Assembly: GCA_950022655.1 (NCBI GenBank)
Contig: OX465583.1
Location: 70,195,152 to 70,259,151 of the forward strand
Origin: Alentia gelatinosa
Taxonomy: Eukaryota; Annelida; Polychaeta; Phyllodocida; Polynoidae
Length of the DNA: 64,000 nt
Direction: 5' to 3'
Below the pieces are notes generated by a model that searched no databases, had not been told where the DNA came from, and saw nothing but the letters and a program-made list of their open reading frames with translations. Below, in pieces: positions 31,270-42,014 of the stretch; the first letter of the stretch is position 1; every line of letters starts with the position of its first letter. The position numbers and the translations under genes are program-made.

Positions 31270-32068
31270 ACACTCTCAATAAACATATACGTGGCATATC
31301 TGTATATGAGTCTGTCTCCTACCACATCCGACCACTGAATAGAGAGAAGGGGGAAGCGGACCGCGAACGTGCCGCGGCCTCATCTGCATACCCAGTTTTG
31401 GCGCTCCTGATTGGCTGACACGGCACGTGACAGTCATGCGACTTCGTTGTTGATTTTTATGGCCGCGTGCGTTCGACTTGTTCGAGTCGCACGACGCTGC
31501 TGTTTGTTTTGGGTGCTATGTGTCTTTCCACACAGTTCCTATCAAATAGACAGCAAAAGTGAGCTGCTATCCCTTTGTCAGGGGTAAAACTGGTTCACCC
31601 TAGGGCCAAGTTCTGCCTGAACATGGAGGAAACCCAAGGTAAGTGTGATTAAACCTTGCTGAGAGTTGTACTCAGCCCGGTGTCACTTATATTTGACAGG
31701 TGTCAAACAGTGTTGTCATGCCTCCGATGTTTTCATTATCGGAGGTGTGTAACAAGTATGATTACTCTCGTTTGGTCTCTAGTGGTTTCGACTGTTTTCC
31801 AGTCTCATCAGGCATATCATGGTAGGTACTCTTCTGTGGTCTCCCCTCCCGAAGCCAGTTCGGGAAGAGGATAATGCAGCCCCTGTCAAATTCTCATGTG
31901 GGGATTCGGCATGTTGTTGATTTCTCTCTATGTTGTGTAGTCCTAACTGTCACTCCTCACCCTGTTAACATCCCCCATTATAGACAGGATGTATGTTTGT
32001 AATTTTTTCGTTCCAATGGGTCTGTCGAGGATCTGTGGTTGGAAAAAAAAAACACTCTCAATAAACAT
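31270..32068 (+). mobile_element. Retroposed unit with 17-bp target duplication and A-tail
   Basis: The exact 17-mer ACACTCTCAATAAACAT occurs at 31270-31286 and 32052-32068. The right copy is preceded by a run of A (about 32042-32051). This is the signature of target-primed reverse transcription. The 765-bp body begins with promoter-like sequence (GATTGGCTGACACGGCACGTG: inverted CCAAT box and E-box) and holds an ATG (about 31623) followed by a strong donor-like CCAAG/GTAAGTG. It could be a LINE-mobilised unspliced RNA or an unknown short retroposon. No long frame exists. Confidence 0.6.
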
Positions 32069-33204
32069 TCCAGGGTTCAAGGTCGAACCTCTTGTTCTAG
32101 GCATCAATACCAGGGTACACTACTAGTAAGAAATCCTAGTGGAATACGGGTGTGCTAGTATCGGTGGGTGTCGAACATATGGAACAAGGCACCTGACAGC
32201 GGCTGATAGTGGCCGATGGCGGCTGACGGCGGCGGACGGTGGCCGACGGCCCCGATCTTACCAGATTATGGTGTTCCATTACACCAATAATAGATTCAGA
32301 CCCTGTCAGAATCATGATTCGCCTGAGAATTCGGCCAGATGGAAGAGGCGCTTTAGTTAAATGACTGCTGCTGAGTTGTAGGTCTAATGCCATGTAATTT
32401 GCCCGAGAGATTTTTTGAGTTGGGAGGATGGTTTTGACCAACTAGATTCAGGTCAACTATAGACTGTAGAACCATCCCAAGGTGCTATTGACACTATATA
32501 AGGAGGTCAGGTAGAAGGTTGTGGTTTGCTGTGAATGCAGTGATTGGCCATTTCCTTACCAGACAATATAGCAGGTGCACGTCTTTAAATGCAGCCATCT
32601 GTGTACAGGCCTATGTTTCAATTGCTGAGGAAATTGATTCCTTCTCACCATATCTAAAGATGTCTGTCAAGGTTTCCATGATGAGAACCATATAATTATT
32701 CATCAATTTCACTATTCAGGCGTTTTTACAAAATCTCTGAAGAAATTATAAAGATCTATGTTGAATTAGCTGAGATAAATGACATTTTAACAAAAGCTGG
32801 AAGACGATGCTTTGAGGCATCATTTGCACCAGCTATAGGAATGCCCTCAAGCGACATTGCTTAGGAAAGGGTTAACTGCTGGGTCAGACCATGCCTACTG
32901 TTTAACTAACCCCTGGGGTTTGTGTCGGTGCATATTCATCGGAACCAATCACAGTACAGGTTACAATAGTCCGGTTTATACGGCACAGAGTAAAGACATA
33001 GGTCCTGGTCAAAGAGAGCATGCCAGATATTGATGACCTGGATTTCCTAGCTGGGTGGTAAAAGGGATAATGTGGTTCATTGTTCTATTTATAGCATCAG
33101 TTTGACAAGATCTGATTGGTTCTGACGAATACACACTAGACAGCCCTCTAACATCGTGAACTTGTCCTCCATGCACCTGCGAGTAATGCAGTTCATTGAC
33201 ATCT
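32069..33204. other. Mostly unannotated; fragment of the AAGGAGGTCAGG family
   Basis: 32430-32552 carries ACCATCCCAAGGTGCTA, ATATAAGGAGGTCAGG and GGTTTGCTGTGAATGCAG, shared with 44198, 45852 and 53703. About 32195-32250 is a short GGCNGACGGCGG-type tandem run. Confidence 0.4.
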
Positions 33205-33472
33205 TTTATCTCACCCCTGGAATAAATCCCCATAGGCTTAACATTGGGAACTCATTCTCCATTGGTCTATATCCTGTTTGTCATCCATTCTTTTAATGTG
33301 TATAGGGGTGAGATAAATACAGAAAGCAACTCGTTTTGGTCAAAGAAGTCATTCTGCAACTCGTTTGAATGCTACACAATATTCACTCAGCTGTCGCCTC
33401 GTTCATATCACTCCACATCAAACTCGTGGAGAACGACCACTTTGACCAAAACTTGTTGGTTTCTTCTTTGAT
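33205..33472 (+). mobile_element. ATIR-hairpin element, TTATCTCACCCC family, complete
   Basis: TTTATCTCACCCCTGG, the CATAGGCTTAACATT box, the inverted GGGGTGAGATAAA (about 33307), then a hairpin with GTTTTGGTCAAAG and CTTTGACCAAAAC and tip GTCGCCTCGTTCATATCAC. It ends TTGGTTTCTTCTTTGA. This is one of the clearest copies. Confidence 0.65.
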
Positions 33473-33670
33473 ATGTTGTCCATTATTTTAGTGTATGCAG
33501 GGGTGAGATGACTTCAGAAAGCAACTCATTTTGGTAAAAGTTGTTGTTCTCCAACTCTTGGAAAATCTAAGCTATGTGATATTCACTCAGCTTCGCCTCG
33601 TTCATATCACTCCACATCAAACTCGTCGAGAACGACGACTTTGACCAAAACTTGTTGGTTTCTTCGTCAA
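33473..33670 (+). mobile_element. Second tandem copy, 5' segment shortened
   Basis: GGGGTGAGATGACTTCAG then the same hairpin (tip CAGCTTCGCCTCG) and end TTGGTTTCTTCGTCAA. It directly follows the previous copy. Confidence 0.6.
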
Positions 33671-34643
33671 TTCCTTATATGGCAGTGAACGGACTGGGGC
33701 AACTTACTGCAGGGGGGACACAGCAAATCACTATGAGAAATTTTTTTAAAATGCAATAAAAAATATGTGTGCGATGGAAAACTATAAGAGGGAGTTTGTG
33801 TTCTTGGAAAAAAATCTGGAAGGCTTTATATCTGTTTTTCTTTTGCCATTTCTCTAACACATGCCCTGTAAGAAGCAGGGTCGTGCTGCAATGGTTCTCC
33901 TGTAAGCTATAATTTATATTTTGTCTTGTCATGTGCATACATTTGTAAAGAAAGCTGTCACTCTTTTTCAATCGATCAACTAATCGCTTTAACAAGAATA
34001 CCCTTTGGTGCTCAAAGCACCTCTACGTTTTTGGAACTTATGAATAAAAAAGCCATTGTTAGAAAATCTGGTCTACCATGACCAGATTTTCTCAACCCTT
34101 ATAAGGTGTTTTATATTGACAAAATCATATAAAAGGAGCAAAAACATGACTGAGAGAGCACACTTGTCTCATCAAAATTGTTGTATGTCATGAAAAGGTT
34201 TGGAAAAAGTTGGAATAATGTACGTGTAGAGAATCTCCCATTGTATCTTTGTTATGCTGGATAAAGTTTTTGCTAAAAAAAAAATAAATCATTCATAGAT
34301 AAAGATCCATGTTAGCTTGTACCGTGGCTATGCGTTGACATTGACGCGATCCACATGGCTGTATCTATCCCCCCAGCAAATGTTCGTGAGGTTAGTAAAA
34401 AATGTATCAGTCCCAACATCACTTGCAAGTCTATCGGCAAGAGAGATCTCAGAAGTATTTATGTCCCCTCCTACACGTATCCAAGTGTATAAAACCAGGC
34501 CCTCCTCTTGTATAGTGTATGTGTCAGATGCATTAAGGTCCATCAAGGAGAAATACATGTATACGTGTACACAATATTGACTGGTTTCAGATACAAGCGG
34601 CTCTATGCTCCGATGAACATATGACCGTTTTCATCAAAAACCA
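33671..34643. other. No recognised feature; open frame on the minus strand
   Basis: A 76-codon minus-strand frame (34558-34328) has balanced composition (WIRVGGDINTSEISLADRL). The opposite strand is also open over the same interval. No domain is recognised; it might be an exon fragment, but there is no decisive splice or homology evidence. Confidence 0.15.
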
Positions 34644-34790
34644 GTTTATCCTACCCTGTTGTCTTCTGCTACAAATATCACTCAGCTCTGCTTCGTGATA
34701 TCATTCCGCGAAAACAACTCATGCCATATAAACAATTTGTATGAAATTTCGTGACGTTTCTTGATAGTATTTCGTGCTCATTATCAAGTT
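34644..34790 (+). mobile_element. ATIR hairpin, TTTATCCTACCC family, shortened
   Basis: A single TTTATCCTACCC is followed directly by the hairpin known from 2283 and 63440 (TGTCTTCTGCTACA, tip CAGCTCTGCTTCGTGATATC). Confidence 0.5.
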
Positions 34791-34871
34791 TTATCTAACT
34801 GGTTTTATCTAACTTCATCTCCTGTAAAGATAATGCCTTAGGATAAGGGGTGAGTCAAGTACATACCTCTA

Positions 34872-35128
34872 GTTATTATTATATACCTATGACCGTATGA
34901 CCCACACATAATGCCCGCTGCTACCGATGACGTACGGGGTATGTGATCTCGTGACTAGCTAAAATTTTGCCATTTCTAGGTATATAATAATAAGAAAACA
35001 GGCTGACTGTCTTAGTACGTCAAAATACTTGGTAAAATTATTGATCAGATACATCCCTATTCTACCGCGTATTTTTGACGTACGAAGACAGTAAGCCATT
35101 TTCCGTATAATACTGTAGTGTTGCAGTG
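34872..35128 (+). mobile_element. ATIR-hairpin element, TATTATATACC family
   Basis: TTATTATTATATACCTATG and AGGTATATAATAATA (about 34976) are inverted, then a hairpin with GACTGTCTTAGTACGTCAAA and GACGTACGAAGACAGT. It matches 38888-39192, with a shortened hairpin tip. Confidence 0.55.
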
Positions 35129-35187
35129 AAGAAACGGATCGACACCAACATTGATATTGTATCACCAGGAACTGATGTCTTTGATGC

Positions 35188-35616
35188 ATTATTCCTATAT
35201 ACCTGTGGCCGTACACTCTATGCTTACACCATGGTCTGGGAGGTGGAGTAACGTATGCATACTAGCCAAGGTTGCTGTATACTACCAAGGTTGACATTTA
35301 GACCAATCAGATCGTCTCTTATAAAATTCATATGAAAAGCGCAGTGGGGAAAAAACATAAAGTGTTTAGTTACTCGATAAGGTTGGATCTGGCTTTGGGT
35401 TTGATGATGGGTGAACAAATAACACTAATTATCGTTATTAAACCACATTTGAAGGTATATAGGAATACGGAAACCGAGTTTCTGGATAGGATAGGTCAAA
35501 GTTACTTGGTAAGATCAGGAAAAATTACTGCTCGCAGCCAAGGCCATTGGCAGTAATTTTTCCAAGCTTTACCTCGTAACTTTGACTTTCTCTCACCAGA
35601 ACATAGTTTCCCTCAA
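35188..35616 (+). mobile_element. ATIR-hairpin element, TTCCTATATACC family
   Basis: TATTCCTATATACCTGTGGC, CCAAGGTTG repeats, AGGTATATAGGAAT (about 35455), then the AAAAATTACTGC / GCAGTAATTTTT hairpin, ending CATAGTTTCCCTC. It is longer than the 900 copy by an extra internal block (about 35315-35430). Confidence 0.6.
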
Positions 35617-35816
35617 CTATTTCCTATCAATTACAAATCTAGTCTTTGCATTACTGAAGGAGGCAGGAGCAGTCGGACAGATCGATGCAATGAGTCTTGA
35701 TTTTCAACCATGGTCTTGCATCGGTCATGAAGGTTTGTGGACAGTATAGTCTCACTCAATTGTCGTGAGATAGTCACAATAGTGATAATGATGATAATGG
35801 TAATATTGGGAAACAT

Positions 35817-35907
35817 CCTCACTGTGGACAAAACGGTTCCTGTTCGAGGTCAGGCGTCGATATCATACTGCCTGACGCCATAATCGTTCGTCCACAGTGA
35901 GGACGTT
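35817..35907. repeat. Hairpin with CCTCACTGTGGAC arms
   Basis: CCTCACTGTGGAC and GTCCACAGTGAGG are perfect inverted arms; inner arms GGTCAGGCGTC and TGCCTGACGCC continue the stem. Confidence 0.6.
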
Positions 35908-36129
35908 TACTTATTATTATATATCTTAAATCGATGAAAAAATTAGATTTTATAATTCAGGTCTGAACAGAGCTTTCTCCCTATGGCTTCAGTTTCAGTT
36001 TAGGCGGTCACAATGTAAGATTCATATACATTTATGACACCATACATGGTTTAATATATTTGTTTTCCTTATATATAGGAACACTAGTTCTTGTCTCTGC
36101 CTTTCTAGAATTTTACACTCGTTCAGTTA

Positions 36130-36479
36130 AGGCCAATGCCCATCTACCGATTTCGGAACAGTTATGTACGTTTGTCGGCGACAAACGGAGGGTAATATGT
36201 CTCAGGCGAGGTATCCTAATGGAGTCCTTTTGTCACCGACAGGTTGTGGTTTTTGCCCTCCCCCTGCGATTAGTGGACCATACACCGATTTTATCAGTGT
36301 GGGTATATATTTCGGTAGGTGTAGACTGATTTCCTTAGGACTAATACCCACCAGCCCCTCTCCTCGAGGGCCGCGGGTCGAGCGAGGGCTTACGTAATTT
36401 GCCTGCGACAAGGTGACCGATTCCTATACGATTTGGGAACTAATCGTTCAACACTAAATCGGTAGATGGGCATCCGGCT
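36130..36479. mobile_element. Harbinger-like MITE, TTA duplication
   Basis: AGGCCAATGCCCATCTACCG and CGGTAGATGGGCATCCGGCT are inverted; TTA flanks at 36127-36129 and 36480-36482. It belongs to the 6878 family with an internal deletion and a distinct middle. Confidence 0.65.
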
Positions 36480-36559
36480 TTAAAGAGTCAGTCGATGGTG
36501 TGCACCATGCAATAATCTTCAGTTGTAACTCATAAAGCATTTTTCCATATTGTGTCTAA

Positions 36560-36945
36560 AGCCCAATACACATCTACCAATTTCGTAACGTTCAGGTACC
36601 TTTGTTGGCGACAAAGGAACGGTAATTTGTCTCAGGCGAGCCATCCTAACGGAGTTGGCACCTGTCGGTAGATGTAGGACAGCTAGGCAAGGGTCAGGCA
36701 ACCCCCCTTAAGATATTCTTTTGTCACCGACGAGTTGTCGTTCAATGTTACTAAATCGTTCACCAAAAGTTTATTAGCATATTGATAAATCCAGTCGCCA
36801 ACAACAGAATATTGATAAATGACCTTTGATTGGGTGGCCAACATAGGCTGAGGGGTTACGTAATTAGCCTGTTACAAGATCATCGACTCCTATACGATTT
36901 GGGAACTAATCATTCAACCCCGAATCGGGAGATGTATATTGGGCT
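36560..36945. mobile_element. Harbinger-like MITE, TAA duplication
   Basis: AGCCCAATACACATCTACC and GGGAGATGTATATTGGGCT are inverted; TAA flanks at 36557-36559 and 36946-36948. It is a near-complete copy of the 6878 family. Confidence 0.7.
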
Positions 36946-37391
36946 TAAGTGATAAATTAATAATGTATGTTAGGTGAAAAGGTAGGCATATAAAAGCATC
37001 CTTTAGAATTGTTGTATTTACATTTTCGTTTCCAATTTTCTCAGAAGCCTGGGACTTTTTTAAACTTCTTGTTATGCAAATACACCACGTTCTGTTTCAA
37101 TTTCATCATTTTCCATCCTCAGTCTCGTCCCGCTATTATCAGAGTTCGCTGACTCAGCACTTTCTTCCTTTTTCGTGCTGCTGTTGACTGTTTACTTAAA
37201 TACTATTCATTATAACTCATTGTATCACGATTTAACTTGGAGAACAAATGTGAAACTTTAATATTGGATAGATGCTCTTATTATATTATTCCGCATCTGT
37301 GAAAATAATATCTATAGCACTGGTAAAAATGCACACATAAAGCTCCCTTTATGGCGAGCTTTGCTAACACGGACCCCAAAGGCACAAATTA
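36946..37391. other. No feature seen
   Basis: AT-rich, no coding frame or repeat recognised. Confidence 0.35.
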
Positions 37392-37690
37392 AGGCCCTTT
37401 TCCATCGGCCGTCAAAAGTGGTGTAGATTTTCTGTGTTTTTCTAATAGCCTATTTACATTTTGCGTCAGCAGTGCTAAAGGTCCGTCGGTGGTTCCTGAC
37501 TGTATATTGGTGATGGCCAATGGGAATAGGCTATTAGGAGAACACAAATCGACACCGTTTTTGTCAGCCAATGGAAATGGGCCTATGGATCCTTGATAAA
37601 GTCTGTTTCCATTGACCCATTATTGTGCACCGATCTGCATTCAGGAACCACCGACGCAAAATCGGTAAATGGAAATGGCCAGGCATTTGA
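37392..37690. repeat. Inverted-repeat elements, GGCCC(G/T)TTTCCAT(T/C)GG family
   Basis: A first unit (37392-37584) has the ends AGGCCCTTTTCCATCGGCC and GGCCAATGG-type sequence GCCAATGGAAATGGGCCT. A second partial unit follows to about 37690. Landmarks (GTGCTAAAGGTCCGTCGGTGG, CTGACTGTATATTGG) recur at 58481 and 59523. Confidence 0.5.
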
Positions 37691-37946
37691 AATGGTGACT
37701 GACTAATTTAGCAAAAAACAATTCCAACTGAATAATGACCAACTATAATGTGTAGAAGGCGGTTCACAGAATTTATTTACCTGACAAAGAGATGAAAAGC
37801 ATGGTATCTCATAGTGATAAATTGAAATTTCAGAAACAACAAACACACCAAGGAATTTGTATACTGTGTTGTGTGGGAGGGCGGAAAAAGTTCAAACGTA
37901 TAGAGACGACAGTAGTCCGTTTGCAGACGGCACCACCTAAGGCTTA

Positions 37947-38325
37947 AGCCAGGCCCCCACCTACCACGATTCTGGTCCCGATAGGCCCTACGACTGCCTT
38001 CCCGACACCATTCCGATTCTATCTTGAGGTCAGCCAAAATCGTGGTAGGTGGAACAGGTTTCTGCGATTGGCTGTGATAGTCTGCAATTGAAAACGCCAA
38101 GCGTAGAGGTCCTGATAAAATCCAACATGTTGGTTTTTTCGTAGCCTGTCATAGGGTATCGTAGCCTATCGGGAAGATATCGTGGTCGTCGAGTATAATT
38201 CACAGATTGGATCACGACATAGGTCTATGGTTCTGGGACCTTCCGATAGGCTATGATTTGGGGATTTCAAATCGTAGCCCTCGGGGAGTATGTCGTAGAC
38301 CATCGTGGTAGGTGGTGGACTGGCT
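37947..38325. mobile_element. Harbinger-like MITE, TTA duplication, CCACCTACCACGAT ends
   Basis: AGCCAGGCCCCCACCTACCA at the left and TGGTAGGTGGTGGACTGGCT at the right are inverted. TTA flanks at 37944-37946 and 38326-38328. An internal GGTAGGTGGAACAGG (about 38045) suggests an older rearrangement. Confidence 0.65.
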
Positions 38326-38887
38326 TTAGGGTCCGTGAGGGTCTAACAAAGCATGGCTCCAATTTGCTTGTTCCCTCTGCCTGCTGGAAGAAAGGAATTT
38401 CGTGATTGGTTGTTCTAATTTTAGAACCTATGCATGAAGAGTAATACACTGGTTACTGGCAAATAACTCAGTCCTAACGGAGGCAGGAAAACCGGCCTAA
38501 AAATGGCACTCCCAAACACTCATCAGCTTCTTTCATAGTCTCCCACTACTTCACATTTTTTTACATTTTTTTTTAATAGAATTTCTTTATTAACCTTAAT
38601 GTTGTACAAGTATTCAGCTTTTCTGGGTTCATAGATGATGGATAACAAAGGGGCGTGGATGTTAGCCATATACAGGTTGGCTGGTTTTCTTCACCCTGCC
38701 CTTGGGTTGGGAACAGTCCTGTTTGTTTTACAATTTTTCTGACCAGTTCGTACTGAAGACACAACAGATGTGTTCCTTTCATAAGTTATACAGTCGTGTG
38801 AGATAGCATGAATAACTGTCATTAAAATAGATAAGTATTTCGAGGGAGTACACCATCAGGGTAATATTCCATTAATACATCAATGAT
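38326..38887. other. No feature seen
   Basis: No recognised gene or element. Confidence 0.3.
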
Positions 38888-39192
38888 ATTATTATATACC
38901 TGTGTCTGTATGAACTACGCATACTGCCCGCTCCTACCCATGTCGTATTTATACCCGTACGCCACACTGCGACGTACGGGATATGTGGTCACGTGACCAG
39001 GTAAAATTTCGCCGTTTTTAGGTATATAATAATACGAAAACAGGCTGACTGTCTTCGTACGTCAAAATACTTGGTAAAATTGTTGATCACATACATCCCT
39101 CTGCCTACGGCATCGGGGTGTATGTGATCAACAATTTCACCGCGTATTCTTGACGTACGTAGACAGTAAGCCAGTTTCCGTATAGTACCTCA
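38888..39192 (+). mobile_element. ATIR-hairpin element, TATTATATACC family, well preserved
   Basis: TATTATTATATACCTGTG and AGGTATATAATAATACG (about 39021) are inverted. The hairpin (39043-39180) has arms GACTGTCTTCGTACGTCAAA and TTGACGTACGTAGACAG, inner GTTGATCACATACA and TGTATGTGATCAAC, tip CTCTGCCTACGGCATCGGGG. Confidence 0.6.
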
Positions 39193-39380
39193 ATAGACCT
39201 TTACATCCAATTATGAGGTCGGCACAAAATTTCAGAGACTCAATTTATGATCATAAACGTTCAGCAAAGCTAGGGATATTGAAAGCGATACACTTCTTCC
39301 TTCTGTTCTTCAAAAGGGGTAGACACAGATGGATACAGATCAAATGATTTGCGGGATAGATTCCCTCATATTTCTTTTCG

Positions 39381-39575
39381 TTATGGATTTAAATTGCTTA
39401 AATGTTTCTGCATTGCGTTGTAAGGTAAATTGTTCCAACGTATTGCACCAACGTATAAGGAATTAGTATAGGCCTGGCAATTCGGTCTTGCAACCTTCAT
39501 AGTTGGAGCCGCCACCATTCCCGTTTGTATAGATGGTGTTGCCAAATTTTTGGTAACCCTTGACATTTTATACAT
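39381..39575 (-). pseudogene. LINE reverse-transcriptase C-terminal fragment
   Basis: A 64-residue open frame on the minus strand reads ...KVARPNCQAYTNSLYVGAIRWNNLP.... The pattern ArgPro-x-x-x-x-(Y/F)-x-x-S-x-x-x-(G)-x-x-x-W-N-x-L-P is what I know from the end of non-LTR (CR1/Jockey-like) polymerases. The rest of the LINE is not found on either side, so this is a short remnant. It is not a host gene. Confidence 0.5.
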
Positions 39576-40029
39576 ATAGGAGAACCAAGAACTGCAAGAC
39601 AGCTACGGGATGAAATATAGAAATACAGGAATAGAGGGCCTTTATAATGTGTTCAGGGAAATCCCTCCTAACAACGATTGGTTCTTGGTCACACATCCTT
39701 ATGGAGATTTTCATTTAGTTTTATGCGACATGATTCTGTTTCGACTTCCGAAAATGGGAAAGGGATGATCAAGAAAAATCGGTAAGAGGATATGAATACT
39801 CATTTCCTTTGATGCGACAAGGTGAGGAAGGTTCCTCCAAGGTCAGAAGGGAAATTAAGAGGCGACAGAAAAAGGGGCATTAAGAAAGATTAAGGCAAGA
39901 TGCACGGTCCATAAGAAAACAGAAGATGTGTTTAGTTTTTGTAAGAACTTCTACCTTGATCAGCGACTCATTCAGCCCATCTGAGCTATTTGTAATCGAT
40001 ACGTGTACCTTACAGGTCATAAGATAATA
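39576..40029. other. No feature seen
   Basis: AT-rich sequence without recognised repeats. Confidence 0.3.
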
Positions 40030-40290
40030 TTGAGGAAAACCTTGAAAGTTTAGGGTAAAATTGATCAAATCTCGTTTGAATTACTACGCGATTCAAACTC
40101 GATGGGATACGAGCTCTGAACCTAAACTTGAAAAGGTTTCTGGATTTTTCTCATCCTTTAAATTGACTAATGGGCTAATCTTTGTGACGTAATCCCCCAT
40201 TGAGTATTTTCCGAAAAATCTCGTGGGCGTTTGATACGAGTTCCCAATTATTAAATTTATGGAGAATTAATGCCAGGGGTGAAATAATAT
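40030..40290 (-). mobile_element. ATIR-hairpin element, CATCC/CACCC variant
   Basis: A hairpin with AAACCTTGAAAGTTTAGG and CCTAAACTTGAAAAGGTTT is followed by CTCATCCTTTAAATTGACTA and, after about 130 bp, GCCAGGGGTGAAATAAT. A close relative lies at 43560-43765. Confidence 0.45.
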
Positions 40291-40368
40291 TTCATAAGGC
40301 GACACACCAAATCATGATTAATTATCTATGATTGGATCTACATACTTAGTTAAAGAGGGAGGGGAAGA

Positions 40369-40627
40369 AGGAAAAGTTGACTGTGACAGGTTAAATCTCA
40401 AGTATGTCTCAAGTATCTCATCTAATGAGAAAGATTTTTTTTAAACCTGGCATAAATGGAGACTTAGCATTAGGAACTTGTACCCAACATGATTGCGAGT
40501 GTAGGAAAAGTTGACTGTGACAGGTTATGTCTCAAGTATGTCTCAAGTATCTCATCTAATGAGAAAGATGCTTTTTTTAAACCTGGCATAAATGGAGACT
40601 TAGCATTAGGAACTTGTACCCAACATG
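40369..40627. repeat. Tandem duplication, about 130 bp unit
   Basis: AAAAGTTGACTGTGACAGGTT ... GAACTTGTACCCAACATG occurs twice in direct orientation (from about 40372 and 40507), with almost no difference. Confidence 0.75.
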
Positions 40628-40649
40628 GTAGTGTAGGGGTGGGGTGAAG

Positions 40650-40890
40650 GTGTTCTGTACAAGGTTCTCTATGGGAGAAGAGTTCTTAACCGACTAGACT
40701 TAGGGACTAGATGATCCAATGGCTTGCCTCCCGTGCTAAACACGTACATCAACGCAACCCAAAGATTCCTATAATCTCAATGATGCCACCTAGCGGGAAT
40801 ACTGTGTATTTGGCGCACTAGTGGCTTTATTTGGACTGGAATACAGAATACCACTTAGAGAGTGTGAGATCTTTTGAGAGGGGCACACCC
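40650..40890 (+). repeat. F1 element
   Basis: GTACAAGGTTCTCTATGGGA, GCTTGCCTCCCGTGCTAAAC, CTCAATGATGCCACCTAGCG, and an inverted end GAGAGTGTGAGATCTTTTG. This copy gives the uninterrupted site used to size the insertion at 1485. Confidence 0.55.
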
Positions 40891-40959
40891 TAGCGGTGGT
40901 AAGTTACTCAACCTGTATATAAACGCCTGTGTACCTCGAATCGCAAGATAAAACCGATT

Positions 40960-41258
40960 CTGTGTGGAGACTGCCCCGCTTGCGACTGGAGCGCTTGCGA
41001 TTCTAGGTACAAAGGTACGCCCAGTCTCAGACTGGGCATACCAAGTATCAAACATGTCTGATATTTAAAATCGCTTGCGATCCGGGGTACATGCGGTACC
41101 TCCAGTCTCAGACTGGGTGTACCAGTACGCCCAGTCTCAGACTGGAGGGAAACTTGCTGTCTCCACTGTGCATTTTTCCGCGTTGCGATCCTGAAGGTAC
41201 GCCCAGTCTCAGACTGGGAGTACCTATGTACCTTGGATCGCACAGTGGAGACAGGGCT
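40960..41258. repeat. Array of four CCCAGTCTCAGACTGGG palindromes
   Basis: The 17-bp odd palindrome (CCCAGTCT-C-AGACTGGG or one-base variants) occurs at 41020-41036, 41101-41117, 41130-41146 and 41202-41218. Most copies extend to GGTAC on the left and GTACC on the right. GTGGAGACTG and CAGTGGAGACAGGGCT mark the edges. It is non-coding. The right edge abuts the next MITE. Confidence 0.65.
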
Positions 41259-41261
41259 TAA

Positions 41262-41605
41262 AGACCAACGCACACTTAGCGACTTTTGCACATCGCAAGC
41301 GAAAAGTCGCCGTAAAAGTACCCTCGCGATGTTTTCCCGGTACAATATCGCTAAGTGTGCCTTGAACCCTTTGAGATATTGCACCACCCCTTTTGCACCC
41401 CCTTTTACCCCCCGCTGAGGTACAAAGTCGCATGCGATATTTTTCCTCCAAAAGGCTGAAAGTCCTATGCGACTTTGGGAATTGACATGTCAATTCTTTT
41501 GCTTGAGATATTGTACCGTTTTTACGCAACCCCCCGCTGCTTTATTATGCTTGCGATATCGCAAGCATATCGCAAGGGAAAATATCACTAAGTGTGCGTT
41601 GGCCT
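41262..41605. mobile_element. Harbinger-like MITE, TAA duplication, ACGCACACTTAG ends
   Basis: AGACCAACGCACACTTAGCG and CACTAAGTGTGCGTTGGCCT are inverted. TAA flanks at 41259-41261 and 41606-41608. Inside are repeated GCGACTTTTGCA / TCGCAAGCG words. Confidence 0.7.
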
Positions 41606-41698
41606 TAAGGTTGCGTCTGCAGCAGGTTGACAGGTCTTCTCTTTGCATTCTCTTTGTAAGCTCTCTGTAGCTTCTGTCAAACCAGTGCTAATATAGAG

Positions 41699-42014
41699 AG
41701 ACATGGTTAGTGTGTCTGAATGGAATCTGTTCTTTTGGTCAGAAATACTCACCAAATTTGAAGAATGAGGTGAGTATTTCTGACCAAAATATCGAGGAAC
41801 AGATGGAATTCAGACACACTCACTATGTCTTTTTATTATTATATACCTAGAAATGATTAAGAATGCCATTCTACAACTCACTAAATAAAAGAATGAGTGG
41901 TCACGCAGTACGGAGGGTAGTATTATATGTAATACACCACAGTGTGGACGAATGAAATCATTACTACTAGGGCGCATACATGAGACGTTCGTGTACCGGT
42001 ATATAATAATGAAC
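41699..42014 (-). mobile_element. ATIR-hairpin element, TATTATATACC family
   Basis: A hairpin (41703-41825: TAGTGTGTCTGAATGG, TTTTGGTCAGAAATACTCAC and inverted partners) adjoins ATTATTATATACCTAG (about 41834) and GGTATATAATAAT (about 42000). Confidence 0.6.

Noticed and set aside
34317..34580. Overlapping frames on both strands, possible exon
   Set aside because: No domain recognised and both strands are open; listed only as a low-confidence note.
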